57,110 nucleotides of DNA from UBA9732 sp963599445 (GTDB lineage Bacteria > Spirochaetota > Spirochaetia > Sphaerochaetales > Sphaerochaetaceae), in the NCBI GenBank assembly GCA_963599445.1, contig CAVBWZ010000016.1, forward strand, positions 1 to 57,110. Direction: 5' to 3'. A program made the position numbers and the translations under genes. This document shows positions 1 to 7,523 of the stretch, in pieces. The stretch's first letter is position 1, and every line of letters starts with the position of its first letter. The notes under the pieces were generated by a model. It did not search any database. It had not been told where the DNA came from and was given only the letters and a program-made list of their open reading frames with translations.

Positions 1-180
1 ATGGTTCCCCTTGGTTTTCGAGTCTCAATTACCAACACTGTGCAGAAGTGGGGTTTGAAAATAAAAGGAAGTTATCGTTTCAATTGGGAAGACTATGATT
101 TGGAACCTGATGCCATGCTGAACGACAAGACTCCTGGGTTCTCCCTCCTTGTCGTTGAAGTTGATCCAAAGAAGAATTGA
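1..180 (+). CDS. C-terminal end of an unidentified protein (cut by window start)
   Basis: Frame 1 is open from the first base to a TGA at 178-180, giving 59 visible residues. The ATG at base 1 may be internal, because the gene probably starts outside the window. The visible part has no recognisable motif. It is mixed hydrophobic and charged and ends in an alternating stretch (FSLLVVEVDPKKN) that could be a beta strand. Function unknown. Confidence 0.45.
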   Translation: MVPLGFRVSITNTVQKWGLKIKGSYRFNWEDYDLEPDAMLNDKTPGFSLLVVEVDPKKN

Positions 181-241
181 AAACCAGTTAGAAAGTCTCT
201 GCATAATATTCGCCTTATTCGCCTCAACATGTATGCATTTG

Positions 242-250
242 TGCTATATT
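242..250 (+). promoter_or_regulatory. extended -10 promoter of lplA, leaderless arrangement
   Basis: TGCTATATT is an extended -10 box (TG-n-TATATT). The ATG chosen for lplA begins six bases after it, so transcription should start at or next to the start codon. No purine-rich ribosome site precedes that ATG. No good -35 box is visible. Confidence 0.5.
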
Positions 251-256
251 ATCACT

Positions 257-1279
257 ATGCAGAGCCGCTACGTTTTCGTGTCAGATGAGACCAACATACA
301 TTTCAACCTCGCATTGGAGAAGTACCTCATAGAGGAGTTCGACCCTAAGTCCACAATCCTTTTCCTTTGGCGAAACAGCCCTGTGGTGGTCATTGGACGC
401 TACCAGAACCCTTGGGAGGAGTGCAGGCTTTCTGCAATGGAGGACAACAACGTCGTCCTTGCAAGGCGCTGCAGCGGGGGAGGTGCAGTCTATCAGGATC
501 TTGGGAATATTTGCTTCACGATAATCTCCCCTGCGGACGGGAGCGACAAGGCCCGCAACTTCAAGGCTGTAGTGGAGGCTTTGGACATGATGGGTATAAA
601 GGCCCAGGTCAGCGGAAGGAACGACATTGTCGTAGATGGCCGCAAGGTATCCGGCAGTGCGTTCCAGACAACGAAGGGCAGGTTCTGCCACCATGGAACC
701 ATGTTGGTCTCCACTGATCTTTCCCGTCTTCCAAACTACCTTACTCCAAACAAGAGGAAACTTGAGAGCCATGGAGTGCGCTCGGTGGCATCCAGGGTCG
801 CCAACCTCGTGGAGTTCTCTCCAAACGCAACTACGGAGATGTTCGCATCCTGCATGGAGAGGGCCTTTGAAAAAGAATTCTGTGGCGATGCAAATGGAAA
901 CGCAGCTGAAAAATGCCCCATCAATCATATAGGACTTGAAAAAACAGTAGAATGGCCGTCTCTTGGGCAATCGTTCGAAACGTTTTCAAGTAGGGATTGG
1001 AATCTTGGGAAGTCGCCTACGTTCACGGATAGGCTCAGTGGAAGGTTCGAGTTTGGTTGCGTCACGTTCTATCTTGTGGTGAAGAAAGGTGTGGTCTCAG
1101 AGGCATCGGTCTCAAGCGATACGCTGGTGTCGGGTGGGGTGGAAAGGTTTGAGAAGGAGATTGTAGGCCTTCCTTACGATGCCAAGAAGATAAAGGAAAA
1201 GGCCAACACAGTCGCGGATCCATTCGTGTCCGGTGCATTGGCCCTTCTGTCCAGTCTTATGGTTCAGGACGCTCAGTAG
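257..1279 (+). CDS. lplA: lipoate-protein ligase A
   Basis: 340 residues. The enzyme activates lipoate with ATP and attaches it to lysines of lipoyl domains in 2-oxoacid dehydrogenases or the glycine cleavage H protein, in the cytoplasm. The family core is clear: a WRNSPVVVIGRYQNPW segment, the RRCSGGGAVYQDLGN lipoyl-AMP loop, and NDIVVDGRKVSGSAFQ containing the conserved lysine. A C-terminal accessory domain follows. The frame is open upstream to 149, but the family starts at MQSRYVFVSDE, and an extended -10 sits immediately before that ATG, so 257 is the better start. Its end overlaps the convergent acidic gene by seven bases. Confidence 0.9.
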   Translation: MQSRYVFVSDETNIHFNLALEKYLIEEFDPKSTILFLWRNSPVVVIGRYQNPWEECRLSAMEDNNVVLARRCSGGGAVYQDLGNICFTIISPADGSDKARNFKAVVEALDMMGIKAQVSGRNDIVVDGRKVSGSAFQTTKGRFCHHGTMLVSTDLSRLPNYLTPNKRKLESHGVRSVASRVANLVEFSPNATTEMFASCMERAFEKEFCGDANGNAAEKCPINHIGLEKTVEWPSLGQSFETFSSRDWNLGKSPTFTDRLSGRFEFGCVTFYLVVKKGVVSEASVSSDTLVSGGVERFEKEIVGLPYDAKKIKEKANTVADPFVSGALALLSSLMVQDAQ

Positions 1280-1530
1280 TCTTCGTCCTGATTGTCGTCC
1301 GAGTACTCGTCGTCATAGTAGAAGCCGTCACCCATGAGGTCGTCCTCTTCGTCTTCCTCATCCTCGTCTTCATCCTGATAGTCGTAGTCTTCGTAGTCGC
1401 TTACGTCCGGTGCGTCATAGGCGTCTTCGAATTCCTCGTCCTCGTCGAAATCGTCCTCATCATCCTCATCGAAGTCATCTTCTTCGAGAGTATCGTCATC
1501 ACCGAACAAATCATCGTCCCAATCAGACAT
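1273..1530 (-). CDS. small, extremely acidic protein
   Basis: 85 residues, most of them Asp or Glu, with Tyr-Glu-Asp-Tyr runs near the end and almost no basic residue. A GGAGG ribosome site lies about seven bases before the ATG at 1530, which argues that it is translated. No known fold or enzymatic motif is visible. Such polyanionic proteins can be disordered chaperone-like tails, RNA-polymerase-delta-like or DNA mimics; none of these can be shown here. It is convergent with lplA and overlaps its last seven bases. Confidence 0.7.
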   Translation of the reverse strand: MSDWDDDLFGDDDTLEEDDFDEDDEDDFDEDEEFEDAYDAPDVSDYEDYDYQDEDEDEEDEEDDLMGDGFYYDDEYSDDNQDEDY

Positions 1531-1589
1531 TGCAACCTCCAGATGTCTGAAAGGATAATTGCATAGTTGTGGCATGTCAATTGAGTTTT

Positions 1590-1598
1590 TGCTATACT
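1590..1598 (+). promoter_or_regulatory. extended -10 promoter of the TPR lipoprotein
   Basis: TGCTATACT lies about 37 bases before the start at 1635, leaving a leader of about 30 bases that contains the AGGAG ribosome site. It resembles the TGCTATATT box before lplA. Confidence 0.45.
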
Positions 1599-1634
1599 CT
1601 GCGCATCCACTCGCCAAATGAAAGAGGAGAAGGA

Positions 1635-2780
1635 ATGAAAATGAACAGGAAACCAAGAATAGCCTTAGTGCTGCTCGTAGCACTTGCCATACTACTTTCA
1701 GCTGTAGGATGCTCTACGTCCATAGCTCTTAGAACGCTCGTCCCAGCGGAGGTCAACGTAAGCGGATACAAGACTATTGCCGTGCAGTCCACTGCATACA
1801 ACTACTCGCCATCCGACCTTTGGTGGAGATACTTCTTCATCCCAATCAGGGGCAACGTGGAGGAGCGCTACATCAACGATCTAACGAAGTTCTCACTTTT
1901 CGATGCCTCAACATCGAGCAATGTTTCAAAATATGCATCGGAGAACCTCGTCAAGGCCATCGACAAGGGGTACTTTGACATAAAGTCGCCTAACCTTACG
2001 GACTCCCTCATAACGGTTGGAAAGAGCCTTGGAACCGTAAGGCAGACCCTTATGGACAACGGAGTGGATGCACTTCTTACGTCGAACATAAGCTATATGA
2101 ACTACGACGAGTTCATAGAATCAGAGCCTGTCTACTCCAAGGACGACTCCAAAACGGTCATTGGATACAGGTTCTATCTAAACCAAAGCGCGACAATAAG
2201 CCTCACGTACTCAGTCATAGACGTGGAGAACAACGTGATAATTGGAAACGACACCCTTACAAGGTCCAGTGGAACGTTCAGGACTCAAATAGGGCACACA
2301 AACGATGCCAAGGAGTTCGTGTCTGACCGTCACTATTTCGAGCTCAGGCATGCATCGGACCTGTTCGATGACCTCATAGACGGATTCGTTGACGACATCA
2401 CAAGAAAGCTTACGCCCCACTACGAGACATCGTACTTTGGACTTATGGACAACAAGCCAAAGGTAAAGTCCCTTGAAAGCGCATACGACTACGTCAAGAG
2501 CGAGAACTATAGGATTGCCCTTGACCTGTTCGTGGCTGAGTACAACAAGTCCGGCCATGTGGCGGCAGGCTACAACGCTGCAATCCTCTACTACACCCTT
2601 GGCCAGTACGAGGATGCCTTCTCAATTGCAAGGGACGTCTACGAAAGGAGCGGCAACTCGCAGGCTTTGGACCTCTACTACAGACTCAAGGACGTGAGGG
2701 AAAAGCAGGAAGCTGCACGCGATCAGATGAACAGTACGACGAAAACGCCTTCTTCTACTGGTGAGCTTATAGGTTTTTGA
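1635..2780 (+). CDS. lipoprotein with C-terminal TPR-like region
   Basis: 381 residues. The N-terminus is a lipoprotein signal (Lys/Arg, a Leu/Val/Ala core, then AVGC with Cys26), so the protein is probably envelope-anchored. The middle begins RTLVPAEVNVSGYKTIAV, which resembles families that first modify an alpha/beta domain near the outer membrane. The last about 90 residues contain paired helices of TPR type (SENYRIALDLFVAEYN; AAILYYTLGQYEDAFSIARDVYER). The start was chosen for the AGGAGA site just upstream; an in-frame ATG two codons later is possible. Exact function unknown. Confidence 0.75.
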   Translation: MKMNRKPRIALVLLVALAILLSAVGCSTSIALRTLVPAEVNVSGYKTIAVQSTAYNYSPSDLWWRYFFIPIRGNVEERYINDLTKFSLFDASTSSNVSKYASENLVKAIDKGYFDIKSPNLTDSLITVGKSLGTVRQTLMDNGVDALLTSNISYMNYDEFIESEPVYSKDDSKTVIGYRFYLNQSATISLTYSVIDVENNVIIGNDTLTRSSGTFRTQIGHTNDAKEFVSDRHYFELRHASDLFDDLIDGFVDDITRKLTPHYETSYFGLMDNKPKVKSLESAYDYVKSENYRIALDLFVAEYNKSGHVAAGYNAAILYYTLGQYEDAFSIARDVYERSGNSQALDLYYRLKDVREKQEAARDQMNSTTKTPSSTGELIGF

Positions 2781-2944
2781 TGGCCTATTATAGCCTATTT
2801 TTAACAAAAAGTTGATTTTTTAATGTAAAATGTCAATTTGGGCTATCGTTTCTAGTGAATGATGGCCCAAATTTTATGTTTTCACGTTTACTCTTCCATT
2901 TTTTGGAATGTTCGGTTAGACTTTATGGAGTGAAACAGTGAAAA

Positions 2945-2966
2945 TGCCGTTTGTCGGCAAAGGAGG
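2945..2966 (+). promoter_or_regulatory. 5' hairpin plus strong ribosome site of the RloA-like gene
   Basis: TGCCG, loop TTTGT, CGGCA forms a perfect five-base-pair stem that ends just before the AAAGGAGG ribosome site. The GTG start follows five bases later at 2972. The hairpin could modulate ribosome access; that is inference. Confidence 0.4.
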
Positions 2967-2971
2967 CCTTT

Positions 2972-4228
2972 GTGCTTATTGATATTACTGTGGCCAATTT
3001 CAGGTCAATCAAGGAACCTCAGACGATTTCGTTTGCGGCCTTGAAGGATAAGAGGCTTGACCAGTCAAAGGTCGAGATCGTGTCCGACAAACTCAAGGTT
3101 CTGAGGACAGTCGCTGTAGTGGGACCCAATGGTGTTGGAAAGAGTACGATTGTCAGGGCTCTTGAGGCCATCAAGGGTATCGTTACGGCGGATCTCTCGG
3201 AGGAGAACCCTCTCAAGAGGATCCTCACGGGTTCCATATTCGCCTACAACGAAATCAAGAACCAGCCAGCCGAGTTCACCGTGCGTGTGCTTCTCAGAGA
3301 GGCCACTCAGGACGAGCGCGAGGTGATTGCCACATACACCATAAAGGCCGATACCGACCATATCTGGGAGGAGAGCCTCTACTACAACTTTGGTTCTTCC
3401 AAGAAGCTCATGTTCGAGAGGATTGCTTCGTCTGGTCTTGAGGAGGAGATCTCCTACAAGGTGCGTTGGGGCAAGCTCTACAGAGGTGACAAGAAGCGCA
3501 GCGAGAAGGCCGTCGATTCCAGACATTCGTTCCTCAAGCACGCAGCCTCCAAGGGTGGCGAGACTTGCTCTGAGGTCTATGGATGGTTCGAGAACACCCT
3601 GGACATCCTTCCAATGGGCGTTGGTTCTTCATCCGAGAAATATGTGGCTGCAATGCTCAACCAGCATCCAGCATGGAAGGACCAGCTCATAAACTTCTTC
3701 TGGAGCATGGACATCACTGACATAAGGGACATAAGGGTTGGTTGCAACAAGGATGGAAAGTTCGTCCAGTCCAACGATGGCGACATGGTGTTCTTCATCC
3801 ACTCCAACACCAAGGCTGCAATGTTCAGCCCATATGCAAAGGAGAGCCTTTCCATGAAGAGGCTTTCTCTTCTTGCTCTGGCCTTCTTCGAGGCCTTCAC
3901 AAAGGGCAAGGTCCTTGTGGTCGATGACTATGGAATGTTCCTGCATCCAGAGGTCATCATATATCTCACAAGCGTATTCACCGGCGGATGCAAGCGCGCC
4001 AGCCAGCTCTTCGTATTCGACTGCAACCCGACTCTCCTTGAGGATGGACTTCTCAGAAGGGACGGCATCTATTTCGCAGAGAAGGACAGTGTAGGATCCA
4101 CCATCTACTATCCTTTGAGCGACTTCAAGTTTGGTGCAAGTGCAAAGACGCGTGCAATGTATGAGAGCGGAGCCTTTGGAGCTCTTCCAATCACGAGCGA
4201 ATTCCGCTTTGTAAACGAGGAGGCATGA
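2972..4228 (+). CDS. RloA-like AAA/ABC-type ATPase (abortive-infection type)
   Basis: 418 residues from GTG at 2972, chosen for the AAGGAGG site five bases upstream; the frame is open a little further. An SMC/OLD-like N-terminus (DITVANFRSIKEPQTISF) is followed by Walker A GPNGVGKST at about residues 51-59. A late Walker B-like segment KVLVVDDYGMFLHPE lies near residues 312-326, where DD-x5-HPE replaces the usual DEIE-x3-HP. This is the AAA_15/AAA_21 type seen in RloA, AbiEii-like and PARIS AriA proteins. The next gene starts two bases after its stop and encodes an RloB-like partner, so the two probably act together, perhaps in defence. Confidence 0.75.
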   Translation: MLIDITVANFRSIKEPQTISFAALKDKRLDQSKVEIVSDKLKVLRTVAVVGPNGVGKSTIVRALEAIKGIVTADLSEENPLKRILTGSIFAYNEIKNQPAEFTVRVLLREATQDEREVIATYTIKADTDHIWEESLYYNFGSSKKLMFERIASSGLEEEISYKVRWGKLYRGDKKRSEKAVDSRHSFLKHAASKGGETCSEVYGWFENTLDILPMGVGSSSEKYVAAMLNQHPAWKDQLINFFWSMDITDIRDIRVGCNKDGKFVQSNDGDMVFFIHSNTKAAMFSPYAKESLSMKRLSLLALAFFEAFTKGKVLVVDDYGMFLHPEVIIYLTSVFTGGCKRASQLFVFDCNPTLLEDGLLRRDGIYFAEKDSVGSTIYYPLSDFKFGASAKTRAMYESGAFGALPITSEFRFVNEEA

Positions 4229-4229
4229 C

Positions 4230-4859
4230 ATGATGCGCAAAAGAAATCCAGTCCAACCAAGAAAGACTATGCTTATCGTGACTTCCAATCCAGCTCTTGC
4301 CGTCTATTTCTCAAGGGTCAGGAAGGACTGCAGATACGTCAGCCTCACAGTTGAGTGCCAGGCAGCCGATAGCCTTGAGGACCTCATCAAGGTTACGGCA
4401 AAGAGAAGGATTGCAGGGAAGTACTCCAGCGCTTGGGCTGTTTTCACGTTCGATGACTTTGGACTCAAGGCCGGTGATGTGAATGCCTTGGCTCCTCTTG
4501 CCGATTCCAAGAAGGTGAAGCTTGGATGGACGAACCCAAGCCTTAGCTTGTGGCTGTTCCTGCATCTCAAGCCAATCAACGTCTATGTGGACAGCGCGGC
4601 ATCATTTGACCAGGCCATTGCAAAGGTGTTCCCTGGATATCAGGAGACAGAGGACTTCATGAGCAACGAAGGGAAGGACATCCACCTTAGGCTGTTCTCT
4701 TCGTTCAGCACTGCGGTTCTCAATGCAAGTTCATACAACAAGCTTTGTGAGAAGGCCACCGGCCTTGCAGCAACGACCTTCCCTTTGCTGTATGAGAACA
4801 TCAAGGAAATCTGCGGAGAGGCTGACCTTTCCCACAACCAGAAGCTTCTTTCCAAATAA
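4230..4859 (+). CDS. RloB-like protein with degenerate TOPRIM-type motifs
   Basis: 209 residues. Three RloB landmarks keep their order and spacing: KTMLIVTSNPALAVYF (about 12-27), WAVFTFDDF (69-77) and WTNPSLSLWLFLHL (100-113). In typical RloB proteins these read IVTEGE..YF, VFDxDDF and SNPxFELWLLLHF. Here the first Glu, the first Asp of the DxDD group and the Glu before LW are replaced (Ser19, Thr73, Ser106), while Asp75 and Asp76 remain. Nuclease activity may therefore be lost or altered. GGAGG precedes the ATG; a second ATG follows directly. It is coupled to the ATPase upstream and lies nine bases before the LuxR gene. Confidence 0.65.
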   Translation: MMRKRNPVQPRKTMLIVTSNPALAVYFSRVRKDCRYVSLTVECQAADSLEDLIKVTAKRRIAGKYSSAWAVFTFDDFGLKAGDVNALAPLADSKKVKLGWTNPSLSLWLFLHLKPINVYVDSAASFDQAIAKVFPGYQETEDFMSNEGKDIHLRLFSSFSTAVLNASSYNKLCEKATGLAATTFPLLYENIKEICGEADLSHNQKLLSK

Positions 4860-4868
4860 GGGGATGAG

Positions 4869-5771
4869 ATGGGCGGGTTCGTACTGTTCACCTACACAAT
4901 CTCCATAGCTGTGTCGTGCATGGCTTTGGCCTTGGCCATAGCCGCACGCATATTCCGCAAAGACCCTTGGACAGGCTACTATATAGTGTTCCAAAGCTGT
5001 CTAATTGGGATAATGGGAACTGGTTTGGCCCGTGGCCTCTCTCTGTTTTTCATGCCCAATCAGGTCTATTCGGTATTCAGCTTCATATTCACGACGCTGT
5101 TGCATGCAGCAATGGCGTTCGTGATCGTGTTCCTTCCGTACTTCCTCAGTTGGGTCATAGCCAAGCCTTGGAGGAAGCAGCAGCGTGTGCAGTTCTACCC
5201 GTTGGCTCTGGTCTACTTTGGAATTGGACTTGCATCCCAGATAGTCGAAAGCGAAAGGTTCTTCTTTTGGGTGTCTGTGGGACAGACTCTTGTGTTCCTC
5301 ACAATGTATGTGTTCTGTATCGTGACCCTTTGGCAGAACATCAAGAGCATAGAGAACAAGCAGTCCCGCGATGTGTGCCTTGCCATAAACATAGTCAGCC
5401 TTTCGCTCATCCCGCTTTGCTTCTTCTCTCTGTTCTTCTCCGCCGTCAAGGACTTCAGCTATCCTGTCTATGTCCTGGCCTTCTCCATAATCATGCTAGT
5501 CTACTACTATTCCCGCTTCACGATAGATGTAGAGGAGAAGAAAAAGCACTCCACATTGAGTCTTGAGAGCCTTGCTTCCTACAAGATAACGGAGCGTGAG
5601 TTCTCCGTAATACAACTGATATGCGACGGCCTTACCAACAAGGAGATAGCAGGCGAACTGTCCATCTCCGTCAACACCGTCAACAACCATGTCGCGAACA
5701 TATTCGACAAGATGGGGGTTAGGTCGCGAATCGATTTGCTGAAACTCCTAAAAGAAGGCCCTTGGGCCTGA
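4869..5771 (+). CDS. membrane-embedded LuxR-family transcription regulator
   Basis: 300 residues. About seven hydrophobic segments fill residues 5-230. A LuxR/FixJ helix-turn-helix occupies roughly 240-297 (ITEREFSVIQLICDGLTNKE, then EIAGELSISVNTVNNHVANI). No receiver domain is present, so the membrane part is probably the sensor. The ribosome site is GGGGATGAG directly before the ATG. The gene follows the RloAB-like pair after nine bases and is probably in the same operon; its target genes are unknown. Confidence 0.8.
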   Translation: MGGFVLFTYTISIAVSCMALALAIAARIFRKDPWTGYYIVFQSCLIGIMGTGLARGLSLFFMPNQVYSVFSFIFTTLLHAAMAFVIVFLPYFLSWVIAKPWRKQQRVQFYPLALVYFGIGLASQIVESERFFFWVSVGQTLVFLTMYVFCIVTLWQNIKSIENKQSRDVCLAINIVSLSLIPLCFFSLFFSAVKDFSYPVYVLAFSIIMLVYYYSRFTIDVEEKKKHSTLSLESLASYKITEREFSVIQLICDGLTNKEIAGELSISVNTVNNHVANIFDKMGVRSRIDLLKLLKEGPWA

Positions 5772-5772
5772 C

Positions 5773-5885
5773 CTTCTTGGTCTTCTGGTGCCGGCCGTTG
5801 TCGATGCACTCAAGCCGTGCAGAAAGCACTGTCTTTCGCTGACTCCTAGGCTGGCGCCAAAATCCCTGCGAAGGAGTCTTTTACC
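5773..5885. repeat. dispersed intergenic hairpin element, copy 1 (diverged)
   Basis: It contains the family landmarks in order: CTTCTTGGTCTTC, GTTGTCG, the core CCGTGCAGAAAGCACTGT (inner stem GTGC/GCAC), CTCCTAG and CCCTGCGAAGGAGTCTTTT. The outer stem is imperfect here (CAAG against CTTT). Full description under the copies at 41.7-42.0 kb. Confidence 0.6.
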
Positions 5886-5949
5886 CTAACGCATTATGCA
5901 TCAATCTTGTTGAAAGAATACTCTTTTTCTAGTAAAACATTAGACAGCA

Positions 5950-5969
5950 GAGGGACCTGAGGGTTCCTC
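5950..5969 (+). promoter_or_regulatory. leader hairpin before gltX
   Basis: GAGGGACC, loop TGAG, GGTTCCTC forms an eight-pair stem with one G-T pair, about 75 bases before the gltX start. No T-run follows, so it is not an obvious terminator. No T-box consensus is seen in the leader. A GGAG ribosome site lies eight bases before the ATG. Confidence 0.35.
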
Positions 5970-6044
5970 AATGGTGTCGCTGGTGGGAAAACAGCCTGAA
6001 CAAGGCTACTGACCAAACCTCAAACGACCCATTGGAGTCTTATT

Positions 6045-7523
6045 ATGGAAGTTAGAGTAAGGTACGCACCGTCCCCAACGGGACTTCAGCACATAGGCGG
6101 CGTAAGGACCGCTCTGTTCAACTATTTCTTCGCGAAATCCAACGGCGGGAAGTTCATACTCAGGGTGGAGGACACGGATCGCGAACGCTACAGCGACGAG
6201 TCCCTTCAGGATCTGTACGATACCCTCGATTGGCTTGGGGTCAAGTGGGACGAGGGCCCTGTCGTAGGCGGCCCCTATGGTCCGTACATCCAAAGCGAAA
6301 GGACCTCAATCTATCAGGAATATGCAAAGAAGCTCGTGGACATGGGGAAGGCATACTACTGCTACTGCACCTCAGAAAGGCTCGAACAGATCAGAGAGAA
6401 GCAGATTGCAGAGAAGAGCCCTGTCCAAGGGTACGACGGCCACTGCCGTGACCTCACGGAGGAGCAGAGAAGGGAGCTTGAAGCCCAAGGCCTCAAGCCT
6501 GTCATAAGGCTCAAGGTTCCAAGAGAAGGCAGTACCACGTTCCATGACGTTCTCATGGGAGACATCACAAGGGAGAACAAGGACGTAAGTCCGGATCCAG
6601 TGCTTCTCAAGAGCGACGGCTTCCCAACATACCATTTGGCGAACGTCATAGACGACCATCTTATGGGAATAACCCACATAATGCGCGCACAGGAATGGAT
6701 TCCATCGGGACCGCTTCACGTATTGCTCTACGAAGCCTTTGGATGGGAGGTCCCAACATACTGCCATCTTCCAATGGTCATGGGAAGCGATGGCCATAAG
6801 CTGTCCAAGCGCCACGGTTCGACCAGCGTGCGCGACTTCAGGGCAAAGGGGTATCTTCCTGAAGCCCTCCTCAACTACGTTAGCCTTGTTGGGTGGTCAT
6901 ACGATGGAGAGAAGGAGTTCTTCACCCGTGAGGAGCTTGAGAAGTGCTTCTCACTCGAGAAGATAAACAAAGCACCTGGAGTGTTCGACTACCAGAAGCT
7001 GGACTGGTTCAATGCACAGTACATAAGGCAGAAGTCGGACAAGGAGCTTGCGGACCTTCTCATGCCATACCTCAAGCAGGCGGGTAGGTTGGACGATGCA
7101 GGCTACGACAGACTGCTTGCCTTCGTGCCAGGTGTTCGCGACAGACTCACGCTTTTGTCCGATATCGTGGCCATGACCGATTTCCTTGAGGACCACGGCG
7201 AGCCTGATCCATCCATCCTTATCCCAAAGAAGATGGACGCAGCCTCGTCTCTTTCATCCCTCAAGGCCGTGTACGAACTGGTCAAGGCCGATGTTGGCGC
7301 CGGCAGGACGGACGACGAACTGCAGAACGATATGTGCGAGCTTGCACAGAGACTTGGAATAAAGAACGCCGGAGTCTTCAATCCACTGCGTGCAGCGGTG
7401 ACCGGACTTCAGGTGAGCCCACCACCGTTCAGCTGCATCCACCTCCTTGGAGAAGAGGAGTCGTACAGACGCATAGAACGTGCAATAGAAGTTTTGGAAA
7501 GAGAGGTAGAGAAGAATGTCTGA
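6045..7523 (+). CDS. gltX: glutamyl-tRNA synthetase
   Basis: 492 residues, normal for bacterial GluRS. This class I enzyme charges tRNA-Glu. Its HIGH-type motif is PSPTGLQHIGG (residues 9-19) and its KMSKS-type loop is HKLSKRHG near residue 249. The glutamate-site sequence ILRVEDTDRER is intact. The C-terminal half is the helical anticodon-binding domain. The end overlaps the next synthetase gene by eight bases, so the two are translationally coupled. First gene of a three-synthetase operon. Confidence 0.95.
   Translation: MEVRVRYAPSPTGLQHIGGVRTALFNYFFAKSNGGKFILRVEDTDRERYSDESLQDLYDTLDWLGVKWDEGPVVGGPYGPYIQSERTSIYQEYAKKLVDMGKAYYCYCTSERLEQIREKQIAEKSPVQGYDGHCRDLTEEQRRELEAQGLKPVIRLKVPREGSTTFHDVLMGDITRENKDVSPDPVLLKSDGFPTYHLANVIDDHLMGITHIMRAQEWIPSGPLHVLLYEAFGWEVPTYCHLPMVMGSDGHKLSKRHGSTSVRDFRAKGYLPEALLNYVSLVGWSYDGEKEFFTREELEKCFSLEKINKAPGVFDYQKLDWFNAQYIRQKSDKELADLLMPYLKQAGRLDDAGYDRLLAFVPGVRDRLTLLSDIVAMTDFLEDHGEPDPSILIPKKMDAASSLSSLKAVYELVKADVGAGRTDDELQNDMCELAQRLGIKNAGVFNPLRAAVTGLQVSPPPFSCIHLLGEEESYRRIERAIEVLEREVEKNV

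Noticed and set aside
281..970. 229-codon minus-strand frame across lplA
   Set aside because: It is a shadow of lplA, whose motifs are unambiguous.
2780..2944. Terminator after the TPR lipoprotein
   Set aside because: Only weak T-runs and no stable stem could be found.
5880..6044. Possible T-box leader for gltX
   Set aside because: A hairpin exists, but no T-box sequence or terminator/antiterminator pair is visible.
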